A DNA stretch of 64,000 nt from Cellulophaga baltica. GTDB lineage: Bacteria > Bacteroidota > Bacteroidia > Flavobacteriales > Flavobacteriaceae. The notes under the pieces were generated by a model, which was not told where the DNA came from, did not search any database, and saw only the letters and a list, made by a program, of their open reading frames with translations. Below, piece by piece: positions 54,266-62,681 of this stretch; the first letter of the stretch is position 1, and each line of letters begins with the position of its first letter. The stretch lies in contig NZ_JAHKQN010000005.1 of assembly GCF_018861125.1 (NCBI RefSeq), forward strand, positions 34,056 to 98,055. The letters run 5' to 3'. A program made the translations under genes and the position numbers.

Positions 54266-55540
54266 TTAAGAATTTTCTAAAATTCCTTTTTTTAGTAATT
54301 GTCCAAATTGATACATATCTTCATACGAACTGTAAAATGGTGCCGGAGCTAAACGGATTACATTTGGTTCTCTCCAATCTGTAATTACTCCGTTTTTCAT
54401 TAAATAATCAAATAACGACTTCCCTTGTCCGTGTAAAAAAACAGACAATTGACAGCCTCTATTTTCTCTTGGAGTTATAATTTCAAAAGTACTATCAACT
54501 TCTTTATCTATTTCTTGTAAAATATATTCTAAGTACGATACTATTTTATCACGCTTTTCGATTAAAGTAGGCATACCAACCTCATCAAACATAGTTAATG
54601 AAGCTAAGTAAGGTGCTAATGACAATACTGGCGGATTACTTAAATGCCAAGCATCAGCAGTTTCAATAGGCTCAAATTCAGGTTTCATTAAAAAACGAGT
54701 TTCCTTTCTTGTACCCCACCAACCTTCAAATCTTGGAATATCAGTTTTATTTAAGTGCTTTTCATTCACGTAAATCCCTGATGCATTTCCTGGCCCACTA
54801 TTCATATATTTATAGCTACACCATGCTGCAAAATCTACATTCCATTCATTCAGTTTTAATTCAATATTACCAACACCATGTGCTAAATCCCAACCTACAA
54901 AAGCACCAACATCATGGCCTGCTTTTGTTATTTTATTCATATCAAACACCTGACCCGTATAATAATTTACGCCACCAATAATTACTAAAGCAAGCGCATC
55001 ACCAACTTCATTAATTTTTGCAACGATATCTTCAGTTCTCCAATGGTTTTCACCTTCACGTTTTTTCACTTCAACAATAGCATCATCAGCATCTAAACCA
55101 TGAAAACGTACTTGACTCTGAATTAAATATTGATCAGATGGAAATGCTTTTTCTTCACAGATAATTTTAAATCTTTTTTCTGTTGGTCTGTAGAACGACA
55201 CCATTAACAAATGTAAATTCACCGTTAAAGTGTTCATTACCGAAACTTCTTCCGTTTTTGCACCAACAACCTTTGCTAAAGGCGCAGCTAGACGCTCATG
55301 ATAATCCCACCACGGTTTTTTTGAATAAAAATGTCCTTCAACTGCTAATGAAGCCCAATCCTCCATAACCTCATTAACAAAGTCTTTAGTTCGCTTAGGT
55401 TGCAAACCCAATGAATTTCCTGTAAAATAGATAACTTGTTTTCCATCAACTTTTGGAAAATGAAATTGTTCTCTATAATTTTTTAAAGGATCTTCGTTAT
55501 CTAATTGTTGTGCAAATGCTAAGGTATTTTTAAACTGCAT
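54266..55540 (-). CDS. kynU: Kynureninase
   Basis: 424 residues from the ATG at 55540. It cleaves kynurenine or 3-hydroxykynurenine to (3-hydroxy)anthranilate and alanine with PLP. The PLP lysine is in WCSYKYMNSGPG. YFTGNSLGLQPKR and EGWWGTRKETRF are kynureninase blocks. The longer frame would start with TTG at 55558, but a TAATTTTG -7 box overlaps it, so the ATG at 55540 is preferred. Together with kmo it yields 3-hydroxyanthranilate, and the later NAD-branch genes are not in the window. Confidence 0.95.
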   Translation of the reverse strand: MQFKNTLAFAQQLDNEDPLKNYREQFHFPKVDGKQVIYFTGNSLGLQPKRTKDFVNEVMEDWASLAVEGHFYSKKPWWDYHERLAAPLAKVVGAKTEEVSVMNTLTVNLHLLMVSFYRPTEKRFKIICEEKAFPSDQYLIQSQVRFHGLDADDAIVEVKKREGENHWRTEDIVAKINEVGDALALVIIGGVNYYTGQVFDMNKITKAGHDVGAFVGWDLAHGVGNIELKLNEWNVDFAAWCSYKYMNSGPGNASGIYVNEKHLNKTDIPRFEGWWGTRKETRFLMKPEFEPIETADAWHLSNPPVLSLAPYLASLTMFDEVGMPTLIEKRDKIVSYLEYILQEIDKEVDSTFEIITPRENRGCQLSVFLHGQGKSLFDYLMKNGVITDWREPNVIRLAPAPFYSSYEDMYQFGQLLKKGILENS

Positions 55541-55555
55541 AAAAAAGCTTTTTTT

Positions 55556-55563
55556 CAAAATTA
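55556..55563 (-). promoter_or_regulatory. -7 box upstream of kynU
   Basis: TAATTTTG on the minus strand, 15 bases before the ATG at 55540, fits TAnnTTTG. Its position over the alternative TTG start decides the kynU start. Confidence 0.5.
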
Positions 55564-55602
55564 CGATTTCAAAACCAATTTTTATAGCTTCTTATTTAAA
55601 CC

Positions 55603-55610
55603 TATTTTTG
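55603..55610 (+). promoter_or_regulatory. -7 box upstream of the O-methyltransferase gene
   Basis: TATTTTTG, 13 bases before the ATG at 55624, matches TAnnTTTG and gives a very short leader. Divergent from the kynU promoter with 39 bases between the two -7 boxes. Confidence 0.5.
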
Positions 55611-55623
55611 CAAAAAGAAAAAA

Positions 55624-56265
55624 ATGCATTTTTTATCTCCTTTACTTGAAAATTACATTGCAGATCATTCTGAAAATGAACCAAAAGTTTTACAAGAACT
55701 TACACGAGAAACACACTTAAAGGTTATACAACCAAGAATGATTACAGGACATTTTCAAGGTCGTGCATTGAGCTTACTTTCTAAACTTATAAACCCTAAA
55801 CATATTTTAGAAATCGGTACTTATACAGGGTATTCTGCTATTTGTTTAGCCGAGGGTTTACAAAAAAACGGAAAATTACATACTATTGACGTAAATGAGG
55901 AGTTAGTAAATTTACAACGCCGTTATTTTGACAAAAGCGGTTTTGGCGAACAAATTATACAACATACTGGAGATGCTTTACATATTATTCCTGATTTAAA
56001 AGAGACTTTTGATCTTATTTTTATTGATGCTGAAAAAGCGAGTTACGATTTTTATTTTGAAGCCGTTTTAAAAAAAACAAAACCTGGTAGTGTGATTCTT
56101 TCTGACAATGTGCTTTGGTCTGGTAAAGTGGTTGAACCATTAAACCCAAAGGATAAAGCAACTAAAGTACTTTTAGACTATAACAAAAAATTAAAAGAAG
56201 ATCCGCGAGTTGAAACTGTTTTATTACCAATTAGAGATGGTTTGACTTTAAGCCGAGTGTTGTAA
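55624..56265 (+). CDS. SAM-dependent O-methyltransferase (COMT-like, class I)
   Basis: 213 residues of the methyltransferase family 3 type. SAM motif I is ILEIGTYTGYSAICLAEGL. LIFIDAEKASYDFYFEAVL carries the metal-binding Asp, and ILSDNVLWSGKVVEP supplies the second metal site. It probably methylates a catechol-like or phenolic hydroxyl. The divergent neighbour kynU makes 3-hydroxyanthranilate, a hydroxylated aromatic, so a link is possible but unproven. The stop overlaps the convergent PAP2 gene by 18 bases. Confidence 0.92.
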   Translation: MHFLSPLLENYIADHSENEPKVLQELTRETHLKVIQPRMITGHFQGRALSLLSKLINPKHILEIGTYTGYSAICLAEGLQKNGKLHTIDVNEELVNLQRRYFDKSGFGEQIIQHTGDALHIIPDLKETFDLIFIDAEKASYDFYFEAVLKKTKPGSVILSDNVLWSGKVVEPLNPKDKATKVLLDYNKKLKEDPRVETVLLPIRDGLTLSRVL

Positions 56266-56802
56266 TCTTTTATACACCCCAAAAAACAATCTCGCCACCA
56301 ATACTCCTGTTAAGCCACCCATAATTAAATCTAAAGGATAATGCACGCCCACATAAATACGACTGAATGATAAGAAAACTGGCCAGAGGTATAAAAACCA
56401 AATCCATTTAATTTTATCTTTTAAAAACAATACCGCTATAGTGGTTAGTGAAAATGAAAATGCGGCATGACCAGAAATAAAACTAAATTCTTGTGAAGTG
56501 TTTATCACACGTATAATTTTATTCAATGTAGGATCTGAGCTTGGTCTTAAACGCTCAAAGTACATTTTAGAATATTTGGTAAGAGCTAATATAAATAATA
56601 ACAAACTAACCGTTATACCTACTTTAAATAAAGCCCGTTTTTTTGTCTGTTTGTATACTAATAAAAATAAGATGAAAATATATAAAGGTGTCCAAGTTAA
56701 AAGCTTTGTAGCAAAGCTCCACATGTAATCGTATTGTTCAATACCAAGGCTATTTAAGTAAATAAAAGTTTCCCTATCCCAGGCCAACAATTTATCTAAC
56801 AT
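56248..56802 (-). CDS. PAP2-family phosphatase
   Basis: 184 residues with about five membrane segments. The three acid-phosphatase motifs are present: KMYFERLRP (C1), FISGHAAFSFS (C2, ISGH in place of PSGH) and SRIYVGVHYPLDLIMGG (C3). Likely substrates are undecaprenyl pyrophosphate or phosphatidyl phosphates on the outer face of the inner membrane. The start shares one base with the tatA stop, so the two are in an operon. Confidence 0.92.
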   Translation of the reverse strand: MLDKLLAWDRETFIYLNSLGIEQYDYMWSFATKLLTWTPLYIFILFLLVYKQTKKRALFKVGITVSLLLFILALTKYSKMYFERLRPSSDPTLNKIIRVINTSQEFSFISGHAAFSFSLTTIAVLFLKDKIKWIWFLYLWPVFLSFSRIYVGVHYPLDLIMGGLTGVLVARLFFGVYKRLQHSA

Positions 56803-57077
56803 TATTTTCTTTTAATTGAACCAGTAACTTCGTTTACATTTTCTTTTACCTTGTCTATTTCTTTTTTTATATCTGTAGCAAAATCAGTATTAATACCTTG
56901 TTTATCAGCACTCTTCTGAATTTCTTGCTTAATATCTTCAGTAGCATCTTTTAGTTGACGCATACCTTTACCTAAACCTTTTGCAATTCCAGGAATTTTA
57001 TCTGCACCAAATACCATTACCACAATAAACATGATAAAAAATATTTCTGCACCGCTAATAAATAAAAAGTGTGTCAT
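56802..57077 (-). CDS. tatA: Twin-arginine translocase subunit TatA
   Basis: 91 residues from the ATG at 57077, with an alternative ATG 6 bases upstream (57083). A short N-terminal membrane helix (AEIFFIMFIVVMVFG) is followed by ADKIPGIAKGLGKGMRQLKDAT, the TatA/B amphipathic helix with its FG hinge, and a charged tail. It forms the pore of the Tat system. The -7 box at 57088-57095 puts the predicted start of transcription near 57083, which favours the inner ATG. TatC is not in the window. Confidence 0.9.
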   Translation of the reverse strand: MTHFLFISGAEIFFIMFIVVMVFGADKIPGIAKGLGKGMRQLKDATEDIKQEIQKSADKQGINTDFATDIKKEIDKVKENVNEVTGSIKRK

Positions 57078-57087
57078 TAACATAGTA

Positions 57088-57116
57088 CAAATATAATCAG
57101 AAGTTTTTCAGTGCAA
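57088..57116 (-). promoter_or_regulatory. Predicted tatA-PAP2 promoter
   Basis: On the minus strand TTG (57116-57114), 18 bases, then TATATTTG (57095-57088), an almost ideal Bacteroidota sigma-A promoter. The leader would be only a few bases. Confidence 0.6.
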
Positions 57117-57168
57117 TAAAAAAATCAAAAAACATATATTACTACAACAGAGTTTTAACAAAAAATAA

Positions 57169-57199
57169 GTCCCATTTTCTAATGAATAGAAAATGAGAC
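57169..57199 (-). terminator. Terminator after the M1 peptidase gene
   Basis: A 13-base stem (57169-57181 with 57187-57199) with one mismatch and a 5-base loop. On the minus strand it is followed by a T-rich run, and it lies 25 bases after the M1 stop. It separates the secreted-protein run from tatA. Confidence 0.82.
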
Positions 57200-57223
57200 T
57201 CAAAACATAAATTAAATAAATAA

Positions 57224-59530
57224 TTAGTTTTTCATTTGCCCTTTAAATTTATCAAAATCAGATTTCTCTTCTTTTGCAGGCCATGAATTATTTGCTGTAT
57301 CAATATCTGCAGTTTCTAACTTAGGATCAACAATCACATTTGTTAATTCTTTTTCTAAAGCTAAAACTTTAGATACTTCTTTATCATTCTTTCTCCAAAC
57401 TTCAACTGGATAAGTAACCATTTCTTTAGTACCATCAGCATAAGAATACTCAACAATTATTGGCATTGGAATACCTCCTGGCTTGTTAAACGTAACCTCA
57501 TAAAAATACTTTGGCTCTTTAACTGCCGCTCTTTCAGTAGCAGTCATATTATCCATCATAAATTCTTTTAATGGTTGTGATACTTCTGTACCAGTTTTAC
57601 CATTTAATGAAGCATCATAATCTTCAGTACCTTCTTCAGCTAAATAAACTAAAGATGGTAACTCACTAATATCTCTACCAACAGAAGCTGCATATTCTTT
57701 CATTTTTGCAGTTGGCTTAGTAGTAACCACATATTTTTTTACACTCTCAACACCTATATCAACATAGTTAGTTGTGTAAAACCATCCTCTCCAGTACCAA
57801 TCTAAATCTACAGCAGAAGCATCTTCCATAGTTCTAAAAAAGTCTTCTGGTGTTGGGTGTTTAAACATCCAACGGTGAGAATATGTTTTAAATGCATGAT
57901 CAAACAACTCACGACCCATTACCGTTTCACGTAAAATATTTAAAGCTGTTGCCGGTTTACCGTAAGCATTATTACCCAATTGAAATACATTTTCTGGGTT
58001 TGACATAATTGGCGCAATATAATCTTGATCACCACTCATGTACGATACTATTTTTGATGGCTCACCTCTACGAGATGGGTATTTATCGTTTGGTGCTATT
58101 GCATCTGGAAATGCATCACCAAATTCTTGCTCAGCCATGTATTGCATAAAAGTATCTAAACCTTCATCCATCCAACCCCATTGACGCTCATCAGAATTTA
58201 CAATCATTGGGAAAAAGTTATGACCAACTTCGTGAATAATTACACTAATCATTCCATATTTTACTCTATCAGAATACGTACCATCTTTTTCTGGTCTACC
58301 ATAGTTCCAACAAATCATTGGGTATTCCATACCTTGTCTTTTAGCATGTACTGATATTGCCTTAGGATAAGGGTAATCGAATGTATGAGAAGAGTATGAT
58401 TTTAATGTATGTGCAACCGCTTTAGTAGAATACTCTTCCCAAAGTGGATTACCTTCTTTTGGATACATAGAAACCGCCATTACAGTTCTAGAACCTAATT
58501 TAACTGCTTGCATGTCCCAAATAAACTTACGAGATGTTGCAAAACCAAAATCACGAACATTTTCTGCTTTCAACTTCCAAGTTTTCGTTTTTTCAGAAAA
58601 ACCTTTTTCAGCTGCTTCTGCTTCTTCTTGAGTTACAATTACAACAGGTTTGTCATATGATTTTCTTGCCGCTTCATAACGACTCATCATTTCTTTTGAA
58701 AAAACATCTTTTCTATTTTGTAAAACGCCTGTACCATCTAAAATATGATCAGCTGGCACTGTAATATTTACTTCATAATCACCAAATGACAAAGCGAACT
58801 CTCCACTTCCCCAGAACTGGTGATTCTGCCAACCCTCTACATCGCTATATACAGCCATACGAGGAAAAAACTGTGCAATTACATAAGCACGATTACCGTC
58901 TTCAGGAAAATATTCATAACCAGATCTTGCTCTGTTAATAGTATGATCAGGAATATTGTAATCCCATTTTACTGAAAAAGAAATTTCAGAACCAGCTTCT
59001 AATGGCTCTGGTAAATCTACACGCATCATTGTTTGGTTGATAGTGTAAGGTAATGCATTTCCTTTAGCATCTTTTACATAAGCAATATTAAACCCACCAT
59101 CAAAAGGCGTACTTAAATAGTCTTTTGCATACGACTCTAATGTGTTTGCCATTGGTACACTTTTACCGTTTCTTAATGGCGACTTAGAATCTTTACTTCT
59201 TACATTTTGATCTAATTGTAACCACAAAAACTCTAAATCATCTGGTGAGTTGTTTTTATATGTGATAGTTTCAACACCATTAATTTTCGCATTTTTATCG
59301 TCTAAAACGATATCCATTTTATAATCTGCTTGTTGCTGATAGTATTCCGGACCCGGAGCACCTGATGCAGATCTGTAGCCATTAGGAGTTGAAAATTCTT
59401 GATACAATTGCTTAAAGCTGTTTACATTGCCATGTGGCGCAGTGTCGCTTTTTGGATTTTGTTCTTGGGCATTAAGTGATACCGCAAAAACGAACAAAAG
59501 AGCCACGAAATAATACTTAATCTTGTGCAT
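57224..59530 (-). CDS. Exported M1-family metallopeptidase
   Basis: 768 residues with a signal peptide (1-21, ending LNAQEQ). The gluzincin zinc motif HEVGH with Glu 18 residues later (GWMDEG) is intact. The exopeptidase motif GAMEN is altered to QGMEYP, so aminopeptidase activity is not certain. A long C-terminal region with PGGIPMPIIVEYSYADG follows. It acts in the periplasm or outside the cell. It is the last gene of a run with a DUF6702-like protein and two CarboxypepD_reg-like proteins. Confidence 0.92.
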   Translation of the reverse strand: MHKIKYYFVALLFVFAVSLNAQEQNPKSDTAPHGNVNSFKQLYQEFSTPNGYRSASGAPGPEYYQQQADYKMDIVLDDKNAKINGVETITYKNNSPDDLEFLWLQLDQNVRSKDSKSPLRNGKSVPMANTLESYAKDYLSTPFDGGFNIAYVKDAKGNALPYTINQTMMRVDLPEPLEAGSEISFSVKWDYNIPDHTINRARSGYEYFPEDGNRAYVIAQFFPRMAVYSDVEGWQNHQFWGSGEFALSFGDYEVNITVPADHILDGTGVLQNRKDVFSKEMMSRYEAARKSYDKPVVIVTQEEAEAAEKGFSEKTKTWKLKAENVRDFGFATSRKFIWDMQAVKLGSRTVMAVSMYPKEGNPLWEEYSTKAVAHTLKSYSSHTFDYPYPKAISVHAKRQGMEYPMICWNYGRPEKDGTYSDRVKYGMISVIIHEVGHNFFPMIVNSDERQWGWMDEGLDTFMQYMAEQEFGDAFPDAIAPNDKYPSRRGEPSKIVSYMSGDQDYIAPIMSNPENVFQLGNNAYGKPATALNILRETVMGRELFDHAFKTYSHRWMFKHPTPEDFFRTMEDASAVDLDWYWRGWFYTTNYVDIGVESVKKYVVTTKPTAKMKEYAASVGRDISELPSLVYLAEEGTEDYDASLNGKTGTEVSQPLKEFMMDNMTATERAAVKEPKYFYEVTFNKPGGIPMPIIVEYSYADGTKEMVTYPVEVWRKNDKEVSKVLALEKELTNVIVDPKLETADIDTANNSWPAKEEKSDFDKFKGQMKN

Positions 59531-59594
59531 TTTTTTATTAATTAGTTTAGTCTCTCGAAAATTAAAACTTTTTTAAGAAATTGTTAACGGATTA

Positions 59595-60104
59595 TTATAA
59601 GTTTAACATTCCTTTATTATTTGAGCGTGTTAACACGTAGCTTTTCTTATGATCATTCAATTTAAAGTGAACAACATTCTTTTGATCGTCATACATATCA
59701 AACAACATCTCATTAGAAATCTCAATATTTTTTACTTCTGATAATTTAACATTTGGCACTTCTATATAACAAACCACAATATCATTATCATACTCCTTAC
59801 CAATAAATTTTACAGGAACCTCATTACCATTTATAGCAATACTGAATTTGGTGTTTATATATTTTTCAATATAATTAGTTGTATTCTGCAGTTCTTTATC
59901 TGTCGCCATATGCAAATTAATATCATAACGTTCTTTGATTGTTTGCTCTAGATCATCAATAAAAACACGAGACGTTATTTGCAGGGCATTATCTTTTGAA
60001 GAATATGCAATATTTGTTACACTTACATAAAACTTATGAGCGGTTGTAAATGCGAATAACGGTAAAAGCACTAATATTATGCTTTTTTTAAAAAAATTTA
60101 TCAC
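59595..60104 (-). CDS. Exported DUF6702-like protein
   Basis: 169 residues with an N-terminal signal (1-21, ending FTTA). The mature protein opens HKFYVSVTNIAYSSKDNALQ, followed by ITSRVFIDDLEQTIKERY, features that I associate with the DUF6702 family of Bacteroidota. It is a strand-rich protein with no cysteines, catalytic motif or membrane segment. It is 64 bases before the M1 peptidase and 34 bases after the CarboxypepD_reg-like gene, which suggests it is an accessory factor of this unit. The family name is from memory. Confidence 0.72.
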   Translation of the reverse strand: MINFFKKSIILVLLPLFAFTTAHKFYVSVTNIAYSSKDNALQITSRVFIDDLEQTIKERYDINLHMATDKELQNTTNYIEKYINTKFSIAINGNEVPVKFIGKEYDNDIVVCYIEVPNVKLSEVKNIEISNEMLFDMYDDQKNVVHFKLNDHKKSYVLTRSNNKGMLNL

Positions 60105-60138
60105 CTATTTTGTTTTTAAGTTTAAAACAATTGGGTTA

Positions 60139-60960
60139 CTATTGTTTGCGAAAATCTGCTTCTGTTACTGGTTTAAATTTAGGCTCTGGTATGTTATTAT
60201 TTTTACGATAAATTCTGCTTTTATTTATCATAAATTGCCATATCTTAATTTTGTCATGCGTATCTACTACACCTTGAAAACGGGTGTCAATCTCGCAGAA
60301 ATACATAAAATCATCAATTCTATCAGAACCAATATTCATATCGTCTTTAAAAGCTCTCTCTGAATAAAAATCACGGACACGTTCAGTTCGTGCGTATGCT
60401 TTTTCTTTTCTTATACGCTCACGCAACATTTTTTTACGTCCTGAAAGCATATTTAAAAATGCTGTTGGTGATATAATACTACCGCCAGCAGTTGCTGCAT
60501 GAAAAGCTCTTTCACTCTTCGCCATTTTTTTAACATATGCATTTGGTAAACCTAAACTCCCTGCAGTTACTAAGGGTCTACTATACATATCGCGTGATAA
60601 ATCACCAGATAAATTATAAGGCCGCACTACAATTTCTTCTAACTCATTTACCGCTTCTTCCAAGGTTATAAACAAAGTTTTACTTTCTAAAATCTCACCT
60701 GTAACTATTATTTCTTTTTTCGCATATTGAACCGATGAAAAAACAATAGTATCATATAAACTAGCTGCTATTTTGAAGAAACCATCAACATCAGTTATCG
60801 TGGCTTTATCTGTAGATATATTTAGTACGTGTGTTGCCTCAACATCGCCATCTGCACTAGAGACTTGTCCTTTTACTTCTTTTGAAAAGTATTCTTGCGC
60901 TTGCACGCCAGCAATGCTAAAAAGCAAACAAATAATTATTATTAATTTACTCTTTATCAT
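60139..60960 (-). CDS. Exported CarboxypepD_reg-like protein, paralogue 2
   Basis: 273 residues with a signal peptide (1-21, ending VQAQ). Residues about 25-110 form the CarboxypepD_reg-like sandwich (VKGQVSSADGDVEATHVLN, ITDVDGFFKIAASLYDTIVF) ending with ELEEIVVRPYNLSGDL, a link usually seen before a TonB plug. No plug or barrel follows. The C-terminal helical part shares the pattern DRIDDFMYFCE with its neighbour at 60947 (DRINEFLYYCD), so the two are tandem paralogues. The ATG overlaps the end of that gene by 14 bases. Confidence 0.85.
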   Translation of the reverse strand: MIKSKLIIIICLLFSIAGVQAQEYFSKEVKGQVSSADGDVEATHVLNISTDKATITDVDGFFKIAASLYDTIVFSSVQYAKKEIIVTGEILESKTLFITLEEAVNELEEIVVRPYNLSGDLSRDMYSRPLVTAGSLGLPNAYVKKMAKSERAFHAATAGGSIISPTAFLNMLSGRKKMLRERIRKEKAYARTERVRDFYSERAFKDDMNIGSDRIDDFMYFCEIDTRFQGVVDTHDKIKIWQFMINKSRIYRKNNNIPEPKFKPVTEADFRKQ

Positions 60961-61702
60961 CTAAACCTTTTCGAAATTCTTTACTGTGATTAACCAATGC
61001 CTCTATTAATTGAAACTCATGATCTTTTCGTAATAATGAGCGTTCAGGCATGTGAACATCACAATAATATAAAAACTCATTAATTCTATCTTTAGGTAAC
61101 TGAAGGTCTTTTGTAAAAAACTCATCGTCATACACAGTGCGTAAAACCTCACTTAATTTCATTTGTTTTACAACTTCTTTCTCACCATCATTACCCTTCA
61201 AACCTTTTTTTACAGCTTTAAATAAACTTACAAAGTTTAAACCATTTTGCAAGCCTCGTTCCGTTTGTGAAAGTGCAATATTTTCAACCTCAGTAGTACG
61301 GTCAATTTCATAGGTATGCTCTTTAAACTCTTCATTTTTTACTTTTAAAAAAGCTTCTTGGTTTTCAGGAGTTACTACTACTTCTTCAAGTTCTGTTACT
61401 TTTTCGTTCACCTCGACTACCAAACGGTTATTATCTAAAATATCTTGCGTGATAATTACGCGACGTATTTGATAATTTACCGATGTAAATACAAGCTCAT
61501 CTCCTAATTTTACATTAATCTCATATTCACCATTCTTATTGGTAATTACACCTCTTTCGGTAGTTACGTTTATAACATTTTCGTTTTGTACGCTAACATC
61601 TCTGTACAATACTTTACCTCGTAATAATGATCTTTCTTGACTTTGTGAAAAACCAATAGTTACATTGGTTATAAATAATAAAAGAAGTAGAATTTTTTTC
61701 AT
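60947..61702 (-). CDS. Exported CarboxypepD_reg-like protein, paralogue 1
   Basis: 251 residues from the ATG at 61702. The frame extends 84 bases further upstream, but MKKILLLLLFITNVTIGFSQ is a normal signal peptide. A beta-sandwich (LRGKVLYRDVSVQNENVIN, ITNKNGEYEINVKLGDELVF) ends with TELEEVVVTPENQ, followed by a charged helical C-terminus containing DRINEFLYYCD. It is the first gene of a four-gene minus-strand run (two paralogues, DUF6702-like, M1 peptidase). Divergent from the PepE-like gene. Confidence 0.85.
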   Translation of the reverse strand: MKKILLLLLFITNVTIGFSQSQERSLLRGKVLYRDVSVQNENVINVTTERGVITNKNGEYEINVKLGDELVFTSVNYQIRRVIITQDILDNNRLVVEVNEKVTELEEVVVTPENQEAFLKVKNEEFKEHTYEIDRTTEVENIALSQTERGLQNGLNFVSLFKAVKKGLKGNDGEKEVVKQMKLSEVLRTVYDDEFFTKDLQLPKDRINEFLYYCDVHMPERSLLRKDHEFQLIEALVNHSKEFRKGLDDKE

Positions 61703-61874
61703 GTTGAATATGTAATAGCACTTATTTAATATAAATTGGCATCTAAATGTAGGATTTAAAATCAAGATACACAATGTGCTTAGCAAGCATAAAGAAAATG
61801 CAACTTCGTTTCAAAAAAAAGTAATCTACCATTAAACTTTTGTTAATTTGCAATTAGACCAAAATAATTTTGAT

Positions 61875-62567
61875 TTGAAAAATTTACTTCTAGCAAGCAC
61901 TTCTACGCTACACGGACAAGAATATTTAGCGTATTTATTAGACGATTTAAAAGAATTATACGCTACTGCAAATACTATAATTTTCATACCATTTGCTAGG
62001 CCTAGTGGCATTTCACATGATGATTATACGGCGATTGCTGCTAAAGCATTTGCGAAAATTAATAAAAAAATTATTGGCTTACATACTTTTAAAAACCCAA
62101 TAGAAGCCATACAAAATGCTGAAGCTATTTTTACTGGTGGTGGCAATACCTTTTTACTTGTAAAACAGTTGTATGAGTTACAAATAATGGCTGTTTTGAA
62201 ACAAACACTTGAAAACGGAACTCCTTATTTAGGTACTAGTGCTGGCAGTAATATTGCAGGACTAACCATGAAAACAACAAACGATATGCCAATTGTTTAT
62301 CCGCCAAGTTTTGAAACCTTAGGTATGGTGAACTTTAATATTAACGCACATTATTTGGATCCGGATCCAAACAGCACCCATAAAGGAGAAACTAGAGAAA
62401 CTCGAATTAAAGAATTTCATAATTTTAACAGCACTCCAGTAATTGGTTTGCGTGAAGGAAGTTTTATTAGGGTAAAAGACTCAAAGACAATACTTAAAGG
62501 CGATTTAAAAGCACGTATATTCTTACAAAACAAAGAGCCGTACGAAAGCTTAATCTTACAATTTTAA
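61875..62567 (+). CDS. pepE: PepE-like S51 serine peptidase (TTG start)
   Basis: 230 residues. The nucleophile motif is GTSAGSNIAGL and the His lies in NAHYLDPDPNS. IFTGGGNTFLLVKQLY is the class I GATase-like core. Family members cleave Asp-X dipeptides. The natural N-terminus is MKNLLLASTSTLHG, which starts with TTG at 61875. The longer frame from TTG at 61848 adds nine residues and is less like the family. Stand-alone on the plus strand. Confidence 0.88.
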   Translation: MKNLLLASTSTLHGQEYLAYLLDDLKELYATANTIIFIPFARPSGISHDDYTAIAAKAFAKINKKIIGLHTFKNPIEAIQNAEAIFTGGGNTFLLVKQLYELQIMAVLKQTLENGTPYLGTSAGSNIAGLTMKTTNDMPIVYPPSFETLGMVNFNINAHYLDPDPNSTHKGETRETRIKEFHNFNSTPVIGLREGSFIRVKDSKTILKGDLKARIFLQNKEPYESLILQF

Positions 62568-62616
62568 CATTGTAAAAACAAATTAACTGACTCAGGTGCA
62601 TTTTACCTTATAAATG

Positions 62617-62646
62617 TTTGAAAATATTTTTAGTTGCTTATTTTTG
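62617..62646 (+). promoter_or_regulatory. Predicted promoter of the large surface protein gene
   Basis: TTTG (62617-62620), 18 bases, then TATTTTTG (62639-62646), an excellent match to the Bacteroidota sigma-A promoter. A small hairpin (62659-62672, CGCTA stem) lies between it and the ATG at 62682, inside the leader. Confidence 0.65.
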
Positions 62647-62681
62647 GTGCTATCTCAACGCTAAAAATAGCGCTTTTTATT

